Shown: positions 7,413 through 16,123, counted from the first letter of the stretch. The stretch: DNA of 64,000 bases from Bacillota bacterium (GCA_021784595.1 JAJYHT010000062.1:179507-243506); one strand, 5' to 3'. Numbers and translations are program-made. The notes: generated by a model from the sequence alone, not told the origin.

Positions 7413-10114
7413 AAGACGGTTTTGTGGTGGTGGATTGCGAAACAACGGGTTTGGATCCTGCGCGGGACGCCATTATACAGGTGGCGTTGTTAAAATGGAC
7501 ACCGCAAGGGATTGACAAGCTGGATTTCTTTGTGAATCCTCAACGTGCGATACCAGAACTGATTCGCAGTTTAACGGGATTTCGAGATATCGATTTTACC
7601 CAATATCCCCGGTTTAGTGCGGTGGCCAGAGATATTGAACACTTTGTGGGCAACTATTGCATTGTTGGTCACAACGTTGGTTTTGACCTGCAGTTTTTGG
7701 AGGCAGCGGGATTGCCTTTGGTTCAAGAGACTGTCGATACTTTGGAGTGGGCGCCGATCGCCCTGCCCTTGGCGCCTAGTTACCGCTTGAGTGAACTCGT
7801 AGATTCGGTGCCGATTGGGCAATTTCACGATGCTAGAGCCGATGTTGAGGCAACTCTTCAATTAGTCATGTTGATACGGCAACGGCTTGGTCTGTTGCCG
7901 CCCAATACGGCGCGCGACCTCAGCTACCTGATGGGAGAGGACTGGTCTTGGTGGCAGGTGCCCACGAGACACGAGACTAGCCCCCCGCTTTCCACGCGGG
8001 AAAACGAGCGGAACGGGACTGATGCGTTGCCCATATGGTCTCACGCCTATACGGCGGACGGGTGGCTAGGCCCCCAAGGCCCTGTGGCGAAGACCTTGCC
8101 AGGATTTGAGTCGCGGACCAGCCAGCTGGCGATGGTAGAGGCCATCGAGCAAGCGTTTGACCAGCAGGCCATATTGATGGTGGAGGCGGGGACGGGTACC
8201 GGCAAGAGTTTGGCTTATTTGACGCCTACCCTGTTGGAAGTGGGAGCTCGCGGTGTGCGGGCGGTAGTCGCCACGCATACTTTAGCCTTGCAGGAACAAT
8301 TATGGAGTAAGGACTTACCTCTCGCACTGCAGGATAGTCCGGTGCAGACCGCTGTGCTTAAGGGTCGGGGGCGGTATTTGTGCTTGTTGAAATTAGATGA
8401 GCAAAAACAAGACGTGACGGTATTGAATAGTGCTCGCAGGGAACGGTTAGCGTTGTCCGAGGTTCTCACGTTTGCCCACTGGTCCCAAAATGGCGATATT
8501 GATGAATTTAATCCTAGAACCGAGATCACGCGCCGCTTATGGCAAGATCTGGTTGCGGAGAAAAATGCGTGTGCCGGCCCGCGATGTGCTTTCGCTGGCC
8601 CCTGCTTTCTTCGGCAGAGCAAACGTTTGGCCGATGCAGCTCACATTGTGGTGGTCAATCACGCCCTGTTGGCCACGCACCTGGTCAAAGGAGGGGTATT
8701 GCCACCGTTTACCCATTTGGTGATCGATGAAGCCCACCAATTTGCTGAAGTGGTAGAGCGCACTTTAGGTCTAGATTTGGGTATTGCAGAGTTCGCTCAT
8801 CAATTTCAGGAATTGGACCAAGGACGCCATGGTATTTTTCAACGATTATCGCACCATTCCGAGTTGGATACCGGTGTGGAGTCGGTAAGACACCACATGA
8901 GGATTAGCGTGGAGCTCATGTGGCAATTAAACCATCAACTCCTAGCAGATTGTCCGGCCGATTTCCAATCACGAGGCGCGGTGCGTGTAACCGCCAGTCT
9001 ATGGGACGAATGGCAGGCACGAGCCATTTCGCGGGTGCTGGCCGCTGTTCATCAGAGTTTGGGGGATGCGGTGCGAGCGGGCTATGACGTGTTGGCACAA
9101 GCCGAAGCACTTTTAGGTGACGTAGTGCATGAAGAGGTGTCTTGGCTTCGCTACAGCAAGTGGGTGGGCGACATGAAAGACCTAACCATCCAGATTGGAG
9201 AGTGGGGGATACCCAAAGAGGATTGGGTGTCGTGGTGGGAAGTTGCCCGCTCTAAGCCCGAACAGTCGGTGAAATTGCGCCGCTCGCCGATTGATGTGGC
9301 CAAGTTTTTGCAAACCGAGCTGTGGGATACTCTAGAATCAGCAGTGGTGACTTCCGCTACATTAAGCATCGAGGGAGATTTTGGATATTACCACAGGCGA
9401 CTGGGCATTCCGGCTGCAAGGCTGCAAACATTGTCTTTACCAACTCCATTTGATGTGCCCCACAAAGCCCAGCTGCTCATTCCTAATGACATGCCCAAGG
9501 TAAATGAGGCGATGTACTCTCAAGCGGTCAGTAATTTCTGTTATGAGGCTGTCTGTGCGCTGGATGGGAGAACATTGGTTCTCTTTACGTCGCATCGGAT
9601 GCTGCAAGAAGTCAGCCAGACTTTGCGCGAGCAGTTGCTTGAACGCCATATTCAGGTGTTGGCTCAAGGAATTGACGGCACCGGACCGCGTTTGGTAGAC
9701 CAGTTCCGCAGGCAATCGCGTGCGGTTTTGATGGGGGCGGCCAGCCTGTGGGAGGGGGTTGACATACCAGGCCCCCAACTGTCATTGGTGGTTATAGTAC
9801 GGCTGCCTTTTGCCAATCCTACCGATCCTATGGAAGAGGCACGGCGGGAGCGTATGGAATCTCAAAACAAATCTGCGTTTTACCAACTTGCGCTGCCGCA
9901 AGCCTTGTTAAGATTTAAGCAAGGATTTGGAAGACTATTGCGGACTAGCGAGGATCGGGGCGCAGTAGCCGTGCTCGATGCGCGAATATTGCCCACCCAA
10001 ACTCAATATGGCCGTCGGTTTGTAAAGGCGGTGCCAGGTCCCTCTATCCTAACGGGATCCCAGGCATATATTCTAGAGGCTATTAAGCAGATGGGCGAGG
10101 AGTTATTCACTTAG
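7406..10114 (+). CDS. dinG: Exonuclease-DinG family ATP-dependent helicase
   Basis: 902 residues: an N-terminal DnaQ-like 3'-5' exonuclease domain (ExoI VVDCETTGLD 8-17, ExoII GHNVGFD 88-94, ExoIII HDARAD 141-146) fused to an XPD/DinG superfamily 2 helicase (Walker A AGTGTGKS 261-268, DEAH 441-444, SATLS, LWEGVDIPG, QGFGRLLR). Four cysteines (326, 389, 394, 400) between motifs Ia and II have the spacing of the XPD/E. coli DinG iron-sulfur cluster; the Staphylococcus exonuclease-DinG is known to lack a cluster. The likely role is resolution or degradation of structured or damaged nucleic acids. GTG start overlaps the previous gene. Confidence 0.92.
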   Translation: MLEDGFVVVDCETTGLDPARDAIIQVALLKWTPQGIDKLDFFVNPQRAIPELIRSLTGFRDIDFTQYPRFSAVARDIEHFVGNYCIVGHNVGFDLQFLEAAGLPLVQETVDTLEWAPIALPLAPSYRLSELVDSVPIGQFHDARADVEATLQLVMLIRQRLGLLPPNTARDLSYLMGEDWSWWQVPTRHETSPPLSTRENERNGTDALPIWSHAYTADGWLGPQGPVAKTLPGFESRTSQLAMVEAIEQAFDQQAILMVEAGTGTGKSLAYLTPTLLEVGARGVRAVVATHTLALQEQLWSKDLPLALQDSPVQTAVLKGRGRYLCLLKLDEQKQDVTVLNSARRERLALSEVLTFAHWSQNGDIDEFNPRTEITRRLWQDLVAEKNACAGPRCAFAGPCFLRQSKRLADAAHIVVVNHALLATHLVKGGVLPPFTHLVIDEAHQFAEVVERTLGLDLGIAEFAHQFQELDQGRHGIFQRLSHHSELDTGVESVRHHMRISVELMWQLNHQLLADCPADFQSRGAVRVTASLWDEWQARAISRVLAAVHQSLGDAVRAGYDVLAQAEALLGDVVHEEVSWLRYSKWVGDMKDLTIQIGEWGIPKEDWVSWWEVARSKPEQSVKLRRSPIDVAKFLQTELWDTLESAVVTSATLSIEGDFGYYHRRLGIPAARLQTLSLPTPFDVPHKAQLLIPNDMPKVNEAMYSQAVSNFCYEAVCALDGRTLVLFTSHRMLQEVSQTLREQLLERHIQVLAQGIDGTGPRLVDQFRRQSRAVLMGAASLWEGVDIPGPQLSLVVIVRLPFANPTDPMEEARRERMESQNKSAFYQLALPQALLRFKQGFGRLLRTSEDRGAVAVLDARILPTQTQYGRRFVKAVPGPSILTGSQAYILEAIKQMGEELFT

Positions 10115-10124
10115 GAGGACTGCC

Positions 10125-10886
10125 ATGCGGATTTTGCTTACGAATGACGACGGAATTGACGCAGGAGGTCTGCAGGCATTGCGGCAAGCCTTGGGCTCTA
10201 TACATGAGCTATACATTGCGGCGCCGGAAAAAGAGCAAAGCGCGATGAGTCATGCCATTACTATGCACAAGCCGCTACATGCCCACTCCATTGCATATCC
10301 AGACGCCACCGCCTGGGCTGTAAACGGTACCCCTGCCGATTGTGCCAAATTGGGAATTGAAGCGTTATTACCGTCCAAGCCGCAGTTGGTTCTATCAGGA
10401 ATCAATCACGGATCTAATTTAGGGCGCGATGTGTTTTATTCAGGTACGGTCTCGGCTGCTATGGAAGGCATGTTTTTGGGCATTCCCTCAATAGCCCTCT
10501 CGTACAACGGACGTGATGAAGCCGGCCTTCGTTGGTCGGCTGAGTTTGTTTGCTGGTGGCTTTCTCATGAAAGTTTTGTTGCCCCACTGCCTGGAACGTT
10601 ATACAACGTGAACATCCCCAACATAAAAGATGGCCTGCCGGCCACCATGGTGCGCGTGCCCCTGGGACGGCGTGAATACAATAATGATTTTCATCGACGG
10701 GTGGACCCGCGAGGCAACGAGTACTTTTGGTTGGCAGGTAAGCCGTGCGACGATATCGCTGAACCTAATTCCGATGTGGGAGCATTGGCGGGCGGAATGA
10801 TTACACTCACTGTTTTGGATATGGAGGTCACTTCCGAACGTTTGGCGACCGCCGACAGACTCGATCTGCCACCGAGTTTTTCTTAG
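10125..10886 (+). CDS. surE: 5'/3'-nucleotidase SurE
   Basis: 253-residue survival protein E. The N-terminal LLTNDDG (Asp8, Asp9), an EQSAMSH segment near 37-43 and SGINHGSNLG near 93 give the complete metal and phosphate site. The enzyme dephosphorylates nucleoside 5'- and 3'-monophosphates, with a housekeeping role in stationary-phase survival. Start ATG is preceded by taggagga and follows the helicase gene by ten bases. Confidence 0.95.
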   Translation: MRILLTNDDGIDAGGLQALRQALGSIHELYIAAPEKEQSAMSHAITMHKPLHAHSIAYPDATAWAVNGTPADCAKLGIEALLPSKPQLVLSGINHGSNLGRDVFYSGTVSAAMEGMFLGIPSIALSYNGRDEAGLRWSAEFVCWWLSHESFVAPLPGTLYNVNIPNIKDGLPATMVRVPLGRREYNNDFHRRVDPRGNEYFWLAGKPCDDIAEPNSDVGALAGGMITLTVLDMEVTSERLATADRLDLPPSFS

Positions 10887-10896
10887 CACGAGTGGA

Positions 10897-10903
10897 CATT
10901 CTA
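10897..10903 (+). promoter_or_regulatory. Possible sigma-G -10 element (CATTCTA)
   Basis: CATTCTA fits the forespore sigma-G -10 consensus (CATnCTA) just ahead of the SASP gene at 10924, but the -35 match is poor and the leader would be only about 14 bases, with the Shine-Dalgarno at its very 5' end. Weak call. Confidence 0.25.
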
Positions 10904-10923
10904 GGAAATGGGAGGTGGCAGCT

Positions 10924-11130
10924 ATGGCATCGGCTCATCGTCCGCTTCTTCCCAAGGCCGAGCAGGCCTTGGATCGACTCAAATATGAGGTGGCTTCCGA
11001 TTTAGGACTCGATGATGTCATTGCCGATAAGGGATGGGGTGACATGACGACCCGTCAAGTAGGAAAAATCGGTGGCACGATGGTTAAGCGCTTGATCGAA
11101 CGAGCCGAACAAGACCTCTCGGATGAATAG
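10924..11130 (+). CDS. Alpha/beta-type small acid-soluble spore protein
   Basis: 68 residues. The KYEVASDLG segment carries the germination protease (GPR) cleavage region of alpha/beta SASPs, and GKIGGTMVKRLIERAEQ matches the conserved C-terminal DNA-binding helix. These proteins coat forespore DNA into an A-like form and protect it from UV and hydrolysis, then supply amino acids at germination. ATG 10924 is chosen over GTG 10915 because ggaggt ends seven bases before it. A second copy is at 13044-13274. Confidence 0.9.
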   Translation: MASAHRPLLPKAEQALDRLKYEVASDLGLDDVIADKGWGDMTTRQVGKIGGTMVKRLIERAEQDLSDE

Positions 11131-11131
11131 C

Positions 11132-11167
11132 GAAAACGCCCTAGGGTATCCGCCCTGGGGCGTTTTC
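11132..11167 (+). terminator. Rho-independent terminator after SASP gene
   Basis: A 15-bp stem (GAAAACGCCC... pairing with ...GGGCGTTTTC, one G-T pair) with a six-base loop lies two bases after the SASP stop. The right arm ends in TTTT. Symmetric A/T ends would let it work in either direction. Confidence 0.8.
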
Positions 11168-11296
11168 CCCTAGTCTGTGTAAAAACGGTTCTTGGAATTC
11201 CAGCCAGTGAGAGCGCATTGCTCGTCATATTTTCCCGCCGCGGCGATATACCAGAAGAGAGGAGAGGATGAGCCAGGGGATTTGGGGGGACTTTTG

Positions 11297-11653
11297 ATGA
11301 ATATTGGGGCAATCATGCGGGGAGTGGTTGTAGGACTGGTGTGTGCTGGGATTTTGGCCTTGGCTTTGGCTTTGCTGTCTGCCAACATGATCATCGGTCC
11401 TCGCATAATGCGGGGGCTAATATGGCTGGCATCGGGAATTACGGCTATTGTGGCAGGCATTATGGCGGGACAACGCGCTGACCAAGCTGGATGGTTTCAC
11501 GGAGCGGTGGCCGCCGTTACATTGACGTTAATCGGCACCGCTATTGCAGAAACGCTTAGAACCAGCAATGGCCATGACTTGTGGCTGTCGTTAGGCGTGG
11601 CGGCCTTGTCAGGATTTATAGGGGGAATGATGGGAACCGCGATAGGGTATTAA
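11297..11653 (+). CDS. TIGR04086-like small membrane protein
   Basis: 118 residues, almost entirely four hydrophobic helices (roughly 7-28, 36-57, 63-83, 95-117), with Gly-rich GFIGGMMGTAIGY at the end. This pattern and the GWFHGA segment fit the TIGR04086/YrzE family of spore-former membrane proteins, whose function is unknown. ATG 11297 is preceded by ggggggac; the longer in-frame extension from 11192 has no ribosome binding site and is polar. Confidence 0.65.
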   Translation: MNIGAIMRGVVVGLVCAGILALALALLSANMIIGPRIMRGLIWLASGITAIVAGIMAGQRADQAGWFHGAVAAVTLTLIGTAIAETLRTSNGHDLWLSLGVAALSGFIGGMMGTAIGY

Positions 11654-11705
11654 AGAATAAAATCCCATAATTTGGTGCATCCTGCTTAGGGGAGGGGAAT
11701 GCACG

Positions 11706-13001
11706 TTGGGTACAGGAAGTCTGGTAGCAGCCATGTTGTCCTTGGCGCTTTTGACGCCGAGTGCTTCAGCACAACCGATTTTCAATCTTTCAACTAGCGG
11801 GACAACGGTTGCTCAACTGCAGGGCGAGCTCGATGTCATGGGGTACAATGCTGGTCCGGTAACTGGCCATGTCAATGATCAGACGTTAAGTGCGGATGCG
11901 CAATTCGCTACCCAATTCGGTCTAGTGCAACGCCAATCATTTCAAAACCAAGTATCCATGGCGCTATTGAGCATTAATCCCTGGCCCACACAGTGGCACG
12001 GTACGGCATTGCTGGCAGTTCAAGATTGGCTGACTTCTTGGAAGCTATATCATGGGCCGCTCAATGGGCAAATGACCAGGACTACCGGTACCGCACTAAA
12101 AACCATGCTAGCTCGTTTGGGTATAAAATCGTCCACAATGACCGCTTCCGATATGGAACTCATGGCCCATCTGGAAGCGGTGCGGCTGGCATTTGGCCAA
12201 CATTGGGTCTATGTTGCCCAACCCGGCGATGAGTTATCCCAAATTGCTTTTTCGATCGGAATGCCGTTGTCTCGGTTAAAAGCTTTGAATTCTGCGCATG
12301 GAGGAATACTTTGGGTGGGCGAAACCGTGCATTGGTATGGACAGCGCCAAACGGAACCCAAAAAGTCGGCGCCGGCAGTACAGAGCACCTCATCAGTTTC
12401 GTCTGCGCAAGTGTCGCCCGCCCCGCCTATCAGTACGGGAGTGTTGACCAACATTCGACCTGTAGCCGCCTTAGTGATTGCTAATCCGAATCAAATTCAA
12501 GTAAAGAGTTTGATTGCCGCCCAAGCGCAATCGCCGAGTCCAGTTCCTACGGTCGATGTGTCCGTGTCAGGCCAATGGGCTTTGATGCATGCGGGGCTCG
12601 TTAAACAATTGGAAATAATGGGTGATGAGGTGGACCTGACTGGCTACAGCGGGATGCCACTGAATCAGTTGCCACAGAACGCGACCGAACAGGAACTAAC
12701 ATGGGCCACTAGTGCGTTTCGGGCATTGAATGAGACGGTGCCCACTTTTGTAGTGGGGCCGTGGATTCCTACGGTGTCCGATAAAAGCGCGGCAACGGCC
12801 TTGAATTTCGTTATGATGACACCTTCGGTAGTAGTTTCGACGTCTTCGGTCAAATGTTTGGACGATTTGCTGACTCATCCGCAAGGGGTCGTGGTAGCCC
12901 AAGGACAGGCCATCCCTAAAAATTTCAGGCAGTTTTTTAGAACCCTCAGATCTTCTCACTTTGCATTTTTGTCATTGGGTCAAATTTGGGCACAGCAATA
13001 A
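11706..13001 (+). CDS. Secreted LysM protein with degenerate deacetylase-like C-terminus
   Basis: 431 residues from TTG behind ggggagggg. Residues 1-22 form a signal peptide ending in ASA. Two peptidoglycan-binding-like repeats follow (about 30-80 and 95-150), then a LysM domain (about 167-212, WVYVAQPGDELSQIA to LWVGETVHWYG) and a low-complexity linker. The last 170 residues follow the outline of a NodB polysaccharide deacetylase (VSVSGQWALMHAGLVKQL, TFVVGPW, FFRTLRSSHFAFLSLGQIW) but lack the Asp-Asp, His-x3-His and other catalytic residues. I infer a cell-wall-binding, probably non-enzymatic protein. The NodB reading rests on pattern only. Confidence 0.7.
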   Translation: MGTGSLVAAMLSLALLTPSASAQPIFNLSTSGTTVAQLQGELDVMGYNAGPVTGHVNDQTLSADAQFATQFGLVQRQSFQNQVSMALLSINPWPTQWHGTALLAVQDWLTSWKLYHGPLNGQMTRTTGTALKTMLARLGIKSSTMTASDMELMAHLEAVRLAFGQHWVYVAQPGDELSQIAFSIGMPLSRLKALNSAHGGILWVGETVHWYGQRQTEPKKSAPAVQSTSSVSSAQVSPAPPISTGVLTNIRPVAALVIANPNQIQVKSLIAAQAQSPSPVPTVDVSVSGQWALMHAGLVKQLEIMGDEVDLTGYSGMPLNQLPQNATEQELTWATSAFRALNETVPTFVVGPWIPTVSDKSAATALNFVMMTPSVVVSTSSVKCLDDLLTHPQGVVVAQGQAIPKNFRQFFRTLRSSHFAFLSLGQIWAQQ

Positions 13002-13035
13002 CCTGGCGAGTTACCCCACCAAGTTATTGTGCTGT
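12992..13035. terminator. Possible bidirectional terminator between convergent genes
   Basis: ACAGCA-ATAAC pairs with GTTAT-(TG)-TGCTGT, an 11-bp stem with a two-base bulge and a 20-base loop, placed between the stops of the LysM gene and the leftward SASP gene. No strong T run follows. Confidence 0.35.
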
Positions 13036-13043
13036 CCAAAACA

Positions 13044-13274
13044 TTAGTCTTCTAAGGATTGCTCCGCCATGGATTCTTCGGCCATTCGAATCATCACCTT
13101 GACCATGTTACCTCCGATTTTACCCCCAATGCGACCGAGCTGGCGTGTGGGCATATCCGCCCAACCCTTTTGTTCGATTTCGTCCAATAAACCCAACTCC
13201 GACGCGACTTCGTATTTAAATCGATCGCGCATTGAGTTTGGTAGTACGGAAGGACCTTTAGACCACTTAGCCAT
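13044..13274 (-). CDS. Alpha/beta-type small acid-soluble spore protein (second copy)
   Basis: 76 residues from ATG 13274 behind aaggggg; the open frame extends upstream but without start signals. FKYEVASELGLLDEI holds the GPR protease site, followed by MPTRQLGRIGGKIGGNMVK, the conserved DNA-binding C-terminal half. It is clearly paralogous to the protein at 10924 (shared KYEVAS, KGW-DM-TRQ-G-IGG). Role: forespore DNA protection. An exact sigma-G-type -10 sequence lies 33 bases upstream. Confidence 0.88.
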   Translation of the reverse strand: MAKWSKGPSVLPNSMRDRFKYEVASELGLLDEIEQKGWADMPTRQLGRIGGKIGGNMVKVMIRMAEESMAEQSLED

Positions 13275-13306
13275 CGTATTCGCCCCCTTGATTTGCGGTA
13301 CGTGCA

Positions 13307-13313
13307 TAGTATG
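13307..13313 (-). promoter_or_regulatory. Sigma-G-type -10 element (CATACTA)
   Basis: Read on the minus strand this is CATACTA, an exact match to the Bacillus sigma-G -10 consensus, 33 bases upstream of the SASP start codon. The -35 region is not a good match. Forespore expression would suit the gene product. Confidence 0.45.
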
Positions 13314-13403
13314 AGCAAGCGGGGCTGGGGGGATGTTAGGAGGATGGTGACACCATTGTGAAGAATGACTTTTATGGCCTCGAATTACCGTTGCCTCCAA
13401 ATT

Positions 13404-13411
13404 GATATAAT
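13404..13411 (+). promoter_or_regulatory. Extended -10 promoter (TGATATAAT)
   Basis: TGA-TATAAT, a perfect sigma-A -10 with a TGn extension, lies about 18 bases upstream of the Shine-Dalgarno of the DUF4264-like gene. No convincing -35 is visible, as is common with extended -10 promoters. Confidence 0.5.
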
Positions 13412-13442
13412 AGGACCACGCACTAAAATAGGAGGCCTGATT

Positions 13443-13634
13443 ATGAATGTGTCGGCCGATCATGAAAAATTGATCACTCTTGCTCAACGACGGTTTAATG
13501 GGTTTACGCCACATCAAGTGGTGACGTTTTTAAACCAAGTGCTCAAAGAACGAGGATTTATTTTTGGTCTACGCCAGTTGGACTCAGACTACGAGCTGAC
13601 GATTTATGATATTAGGGCTCAAGATGAAGCCTGA
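13443..13634 (+). CDS. YpmA-like (DUF4264) small protein
   Basis: 63 residues from ATG 13443 behind taggaggcc. The core VVTFLNQVLKERGFIFGL followed by a charged turn and YELTIYDI matches my memory of the YpmA/DUF4264 family, short Firmicute proteins of unknown function. The C-terminus overlaps the start of the Nudix gene by 11 bases, so the two are likely co-translated. Confidence 0.6.
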   Translation: MNVSADHEKLITLAQRRFNGFTPHQVVTFLNQVLKERGFIFGLRQLDSDYELTIYDIRAQDEA

Positions 13635-14046
13635 GTTGGGCGTCGGTGTGATGCTAACTAGGCCATCTGATAGCGGAGAAGAAAAAGAACTCTTGTTAAT
13701 CCAGCGCGATAACCCTCCGGCCAGAGGTCTTTGGGCTTTGCCCGGGGGACACGTGAAGTTTGGCGAGTCGCTGATAGATGCTGCAGTCAGGGAAAGTCAG
13801 GAAGAATTGCAGGTTGCCATCGAGGTCGGCGAATTGGTTCATGTTGCGGAACTGATAGCGGAACAATATCATTTTGTGGTTTTGGATTATAGCGCCAAAA
13901 TTAAGGGCGGGGTGTTAAGTCCGTCTTCGGATGCTCGGTCATTAGCCTGGTATACTATGCAAGCATCCTTGCGTCTGCCTTTGGCGCCAGGAATGGAAAA
14001 GTTCTTGCGCAGTTCCCGGGTTCGTCAAATTATGGAGCAGCTATGA
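13624..14046 (+). CDS. Nudix hydrolase
   Basis: 140 residues from ATG 13624, overlapping the previous gene. The Nudix box is at about residues 41-63: GHVKFGE, seven residues, RE, then EE, with Gln instead of the usual final Gly. The family hydrolyses nucleoside diphosphates linked to another group; the NPPARGLWALPGGH lead-in is common in ADP-ribose and (d)NTP pyrophosphatases. Substrate not assignable. The stop overlaps the ATG of the TPR lipoprotein (ATGA). Confidence 0.87.
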   Translation: MKPELGVGVMLTRPSDSGEEKELLLIQRDNPPARGLWALPGGHVKFGESLIDAAVRESQEELQVAIEVGELVHVAELIAEQYHFVVLDYSAKIKGGVLSPSSDARSLAWYTMQASLRLPLAPGMEKFLRSSRVRQIMEQL

Positions 14047-14807
14047 AACCTCATCCCCTTTCCACGTTATTTGCGGTCATTATAATGATTTCCTTATCAG
14101 GATGCGGGTCCCTTCCGAACGGAACTTCTGTGGCGTCAGGATACCTAAATGGTGAAGTGAACCATTATCAAGACGTCCCAAGTAATTTAGAACGGGCGGC
14201 AAGTGATGGAGAAACGGCCATTGTAGAAAATCCCGCCAATGTTAATGGGTATGTTGCGCTGGCCAATACTTTTGTCCACTTGCGTCAGCCCGAGGTGGCT
14301 GTGCATGAATTAACGGAGGCGGTATCCTTAAGACCGCATGACTCAACTTTATGGAACGATTTAGGTCTTTTGGCATGGAGCATCCACCAACCAGGTCTGG
14401 CGAGCCAGGCTTGGCAGAAGGCAGTTAGGCAAAATCCTGGCAATTGGATGGCCTGGGATGGACTAGGCGCCATTGCTCTGAACCAATCCCAGTGGTCGCT
14501 TGCAACCAGTGATTTGCAACAAAGTTTAGTGGTGGGGGGCACTCAAGGGCCGACCTTAGATTTTATGGGCGAGGAAGCCATGGCCTTGGGTAACTGGCAA
14601 AGCGCGGCCATTTACTTCCGGGATACTATTCAAGCGACACCTCAATGGTGGCAGGGATACTATGATTTAGCAAAAGTCGACCTGCACTGGGGCGAGCTGA
14701 GTGCGGCGGAAAGCAATTTACATGCTGCACTCGGGCTGTACCCGGGGAGTGGCAAGGCCTGGCTCTTGCTGCAAAGTCTGCCTCAGCCGGTGGCTAATAA
14801 CTCTTAA
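14043..14807 (+). CDS. TPR-repeat lipoprotein
   Basis: 254 residues. Residues 1-21 form a lipoprotein signal peptide with lipobox LSGC (Cys21). From about residue 50 come several tetratricopeptide-like helical pairs (NVNGYVALANTFVHLRQPE, STLWNDLGLLAWSIHQPG, WMAWDGLGAIALNQSQWS, WWQGYYDLAKVDLHWGEL). A membrane-anchored scaffold or assembly factor is likely, without a known partner. It is translationally coupled to the Nudix gene. Confidence 0.8.
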   Translation: MKPHPLSTLFAVIIMISLSGCGSLPNGTSVASGYLNGEVNHYQDVPSNLERAASDGETAIVENPANVNGYVALANTFVHLRQPEVAVHELTEAVSLRPHDSTLWNDLGLLAWSIHQPGLASQAWQKAVRQNPGNWMAWDGLGAIALNQSQWSLATSDLQQSLVVGGTQGPTLDFMGEEAMALGNWQSAAIYFRDTIQATPQWWQGYYDLAKVDLHWGELSAAESNLHAALGLYPGSGKAWLLLQSLPQPVANNS

Positions 14808-14836
14808 CGGTACGTTTTGTAAGGAGGTGACAGATT

Positions 14837-16066
14837 GTGGACCGAGTGATCGTCGTGTCCCTATGGGATGCGCGCCATCCTCTTAGAGAGGTTCAATTGG
14901 AGGAACTGGTGGGACTGGTTAGTGCGGCCGGCGGCATGGTGGTTGGCTTTGAGTCCCAAGGACGGGACAATGTTCGCCAAGGATTAGGCAAAGGGGCCTT
15001 GGAGCGTCTGGCAGATCAGGTCACGCAGCTGGGTGTTGATTTAGTAGTGTCCGACAGCGAGCTTTCTCCGTCGCTTGCCGCAGGGTGGACCGCGGCGCTA
15101 CCTCCCAATGTTCGAGTAGTGGATCGGACCCAAGTCATTTTGGACATCTTTGCGAGAAGGGCATCGACCCGCGAAGGCAAACTTCAAGTGGAATTGGCGC
15201 AATTGAGGTATTTATTGCCCCGATTAAGCACGTTTGGGGGCAGCTCGGAAAGATCTGGAGGAGGAATTGGTACGCGTGGTCCTGGCGAAACTCCATTGGA
15301 ATTAGACCGGCGTCGAATACATAAACGCATACAAACCCTGCAAGAAACCTTGGATGCGGTGTCCTCAGAGCGTCAAGTGAGACGTCAACGCCGTCGCGAA
15401 ACCCATATTCCGCAGGTTGCATTGGTCGGATATACCAATGTGGGCAAGTCCACCTTGTTCGGTCGATTGTCGGGCTACTCGCCTCTGGTTTCCGATGCTC
15501 TCTTTGTCACATTGGACCCCACCGTTAGACGCATTGAGGTTCCGCATTACGGGCCAGCGTTAGTGTTCGACACCGTGGGTTTTGTGGACCGTCTGCCCCA
15601 CACTTTGGTGCAAGCGTTTCATGCAACACTGGATGAAGTGAGAGAAGCGGATTTGTTGGTTGAGGTTGTGGACGGTAGCAATGGTCGGGCTGAAGAGCAG
15701 AGGCGGGCTACGGATCAGGTTTTGCGAGAAATTGGAGCCGAGTCCTTGGACCGGATGGTGGTCTACACACAAGCGGACAAGGTGCCCGAGCCGGAACGGC
15801 AGGATTCGGCCCTATGGGTGTCTGCCGTGACTGGCGATGGCATCGATCAGTTCTGGAGGGCGCTGGCTGAGCGCCTTGAAATTTGGCGGGAATCTCTAAC
15901 CCTATTCCTGCCATGGACTGATTCACAGGGCTGGCAAGCGGTGTCACGACACGCCACGATTCTAAGTCGTGAAGATGAAGAGGAGGGCTCTTGGCTGGAC
16001 GTCACGGTTCCAACCCATCGAGCGGAATATTTTAGAACTTTATCCCATCCACACAAGCCTGGGTAA
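14837..16066 (+). CDS. hflX: GTPase HflX
   Basis: 409 residues: HflX N-terminal domain (1-130, with the VRVVDRTQVILDIFA segment), the Gly-rich GGIGTRGPGETPLE linker (142-155), a coiled coil (about 155-188) and a G domain with G1 GYTNVGKST (198-206), DTVGFVDRLP and TQADKV. HflX binds 50S or 70S ribosomes and splits stalled ribosomes, especially in heat stress. GTG start sits eight bases after aaggaggtga. Confidence 0.94.
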   Translation: MDRVIVVSLWDARHPLREVQLEELVGLVSAAGGMVVGFESQGRDNVRQGLGKGALERLADQVTQLGVDLVVSDSELSPSLAAGWTAALPPNVRVVDRTQVILDIFARRASTREGKLQVELAQLRYLLPRLSTFGGSSERSGGGIGTRGPGETPLELDRRRIHKRIQTLQETLDAVSSERQVRRQRRRETHIPQVALVGYTNVGKSTLFGRLSGYSPLVSDALFVTLDPTVRRIEVPHYGPALVFDTVGFVDRLPHTLVQAFHATLDEVREADLLVEVVDGSNGRAEEQRRATDQVLREIGAESLDRMVVYTQADKVPEPERQDSALWVSAVTGDGIDQFWRALAERLEIWRESLTLFLPWTDSQGWQAVSRHATILSREDEEEGSWLDVTVPTHRAEYFRTLSHPHKPG

Positions 16067-16114
16067 AACATGGCATCATCGTTAACAAATAACGGAGAGC
16101 GTTGATGCGGAGCA

Positions 16115-16123
16115 TGGTAAGAT
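16115..16123 (+). promoter_or_regulatory. Extended -10 promoter upstream of miaB
   Basis: TGG-TAAGAT resembles an extended -10. A start point near 16130 would leave too short a leader for ATG 16137 but fits the GTG 16161 start with its own Shine-Dalgarno. Confidence 0.35.

Noticed and set aside
13275..13517. Upstream extension of the second SASP
   Set aside because: Covers the promoter and ribosome binding site of the SASP and overlaps the divergent gene region; SASPs are about 70 residues.
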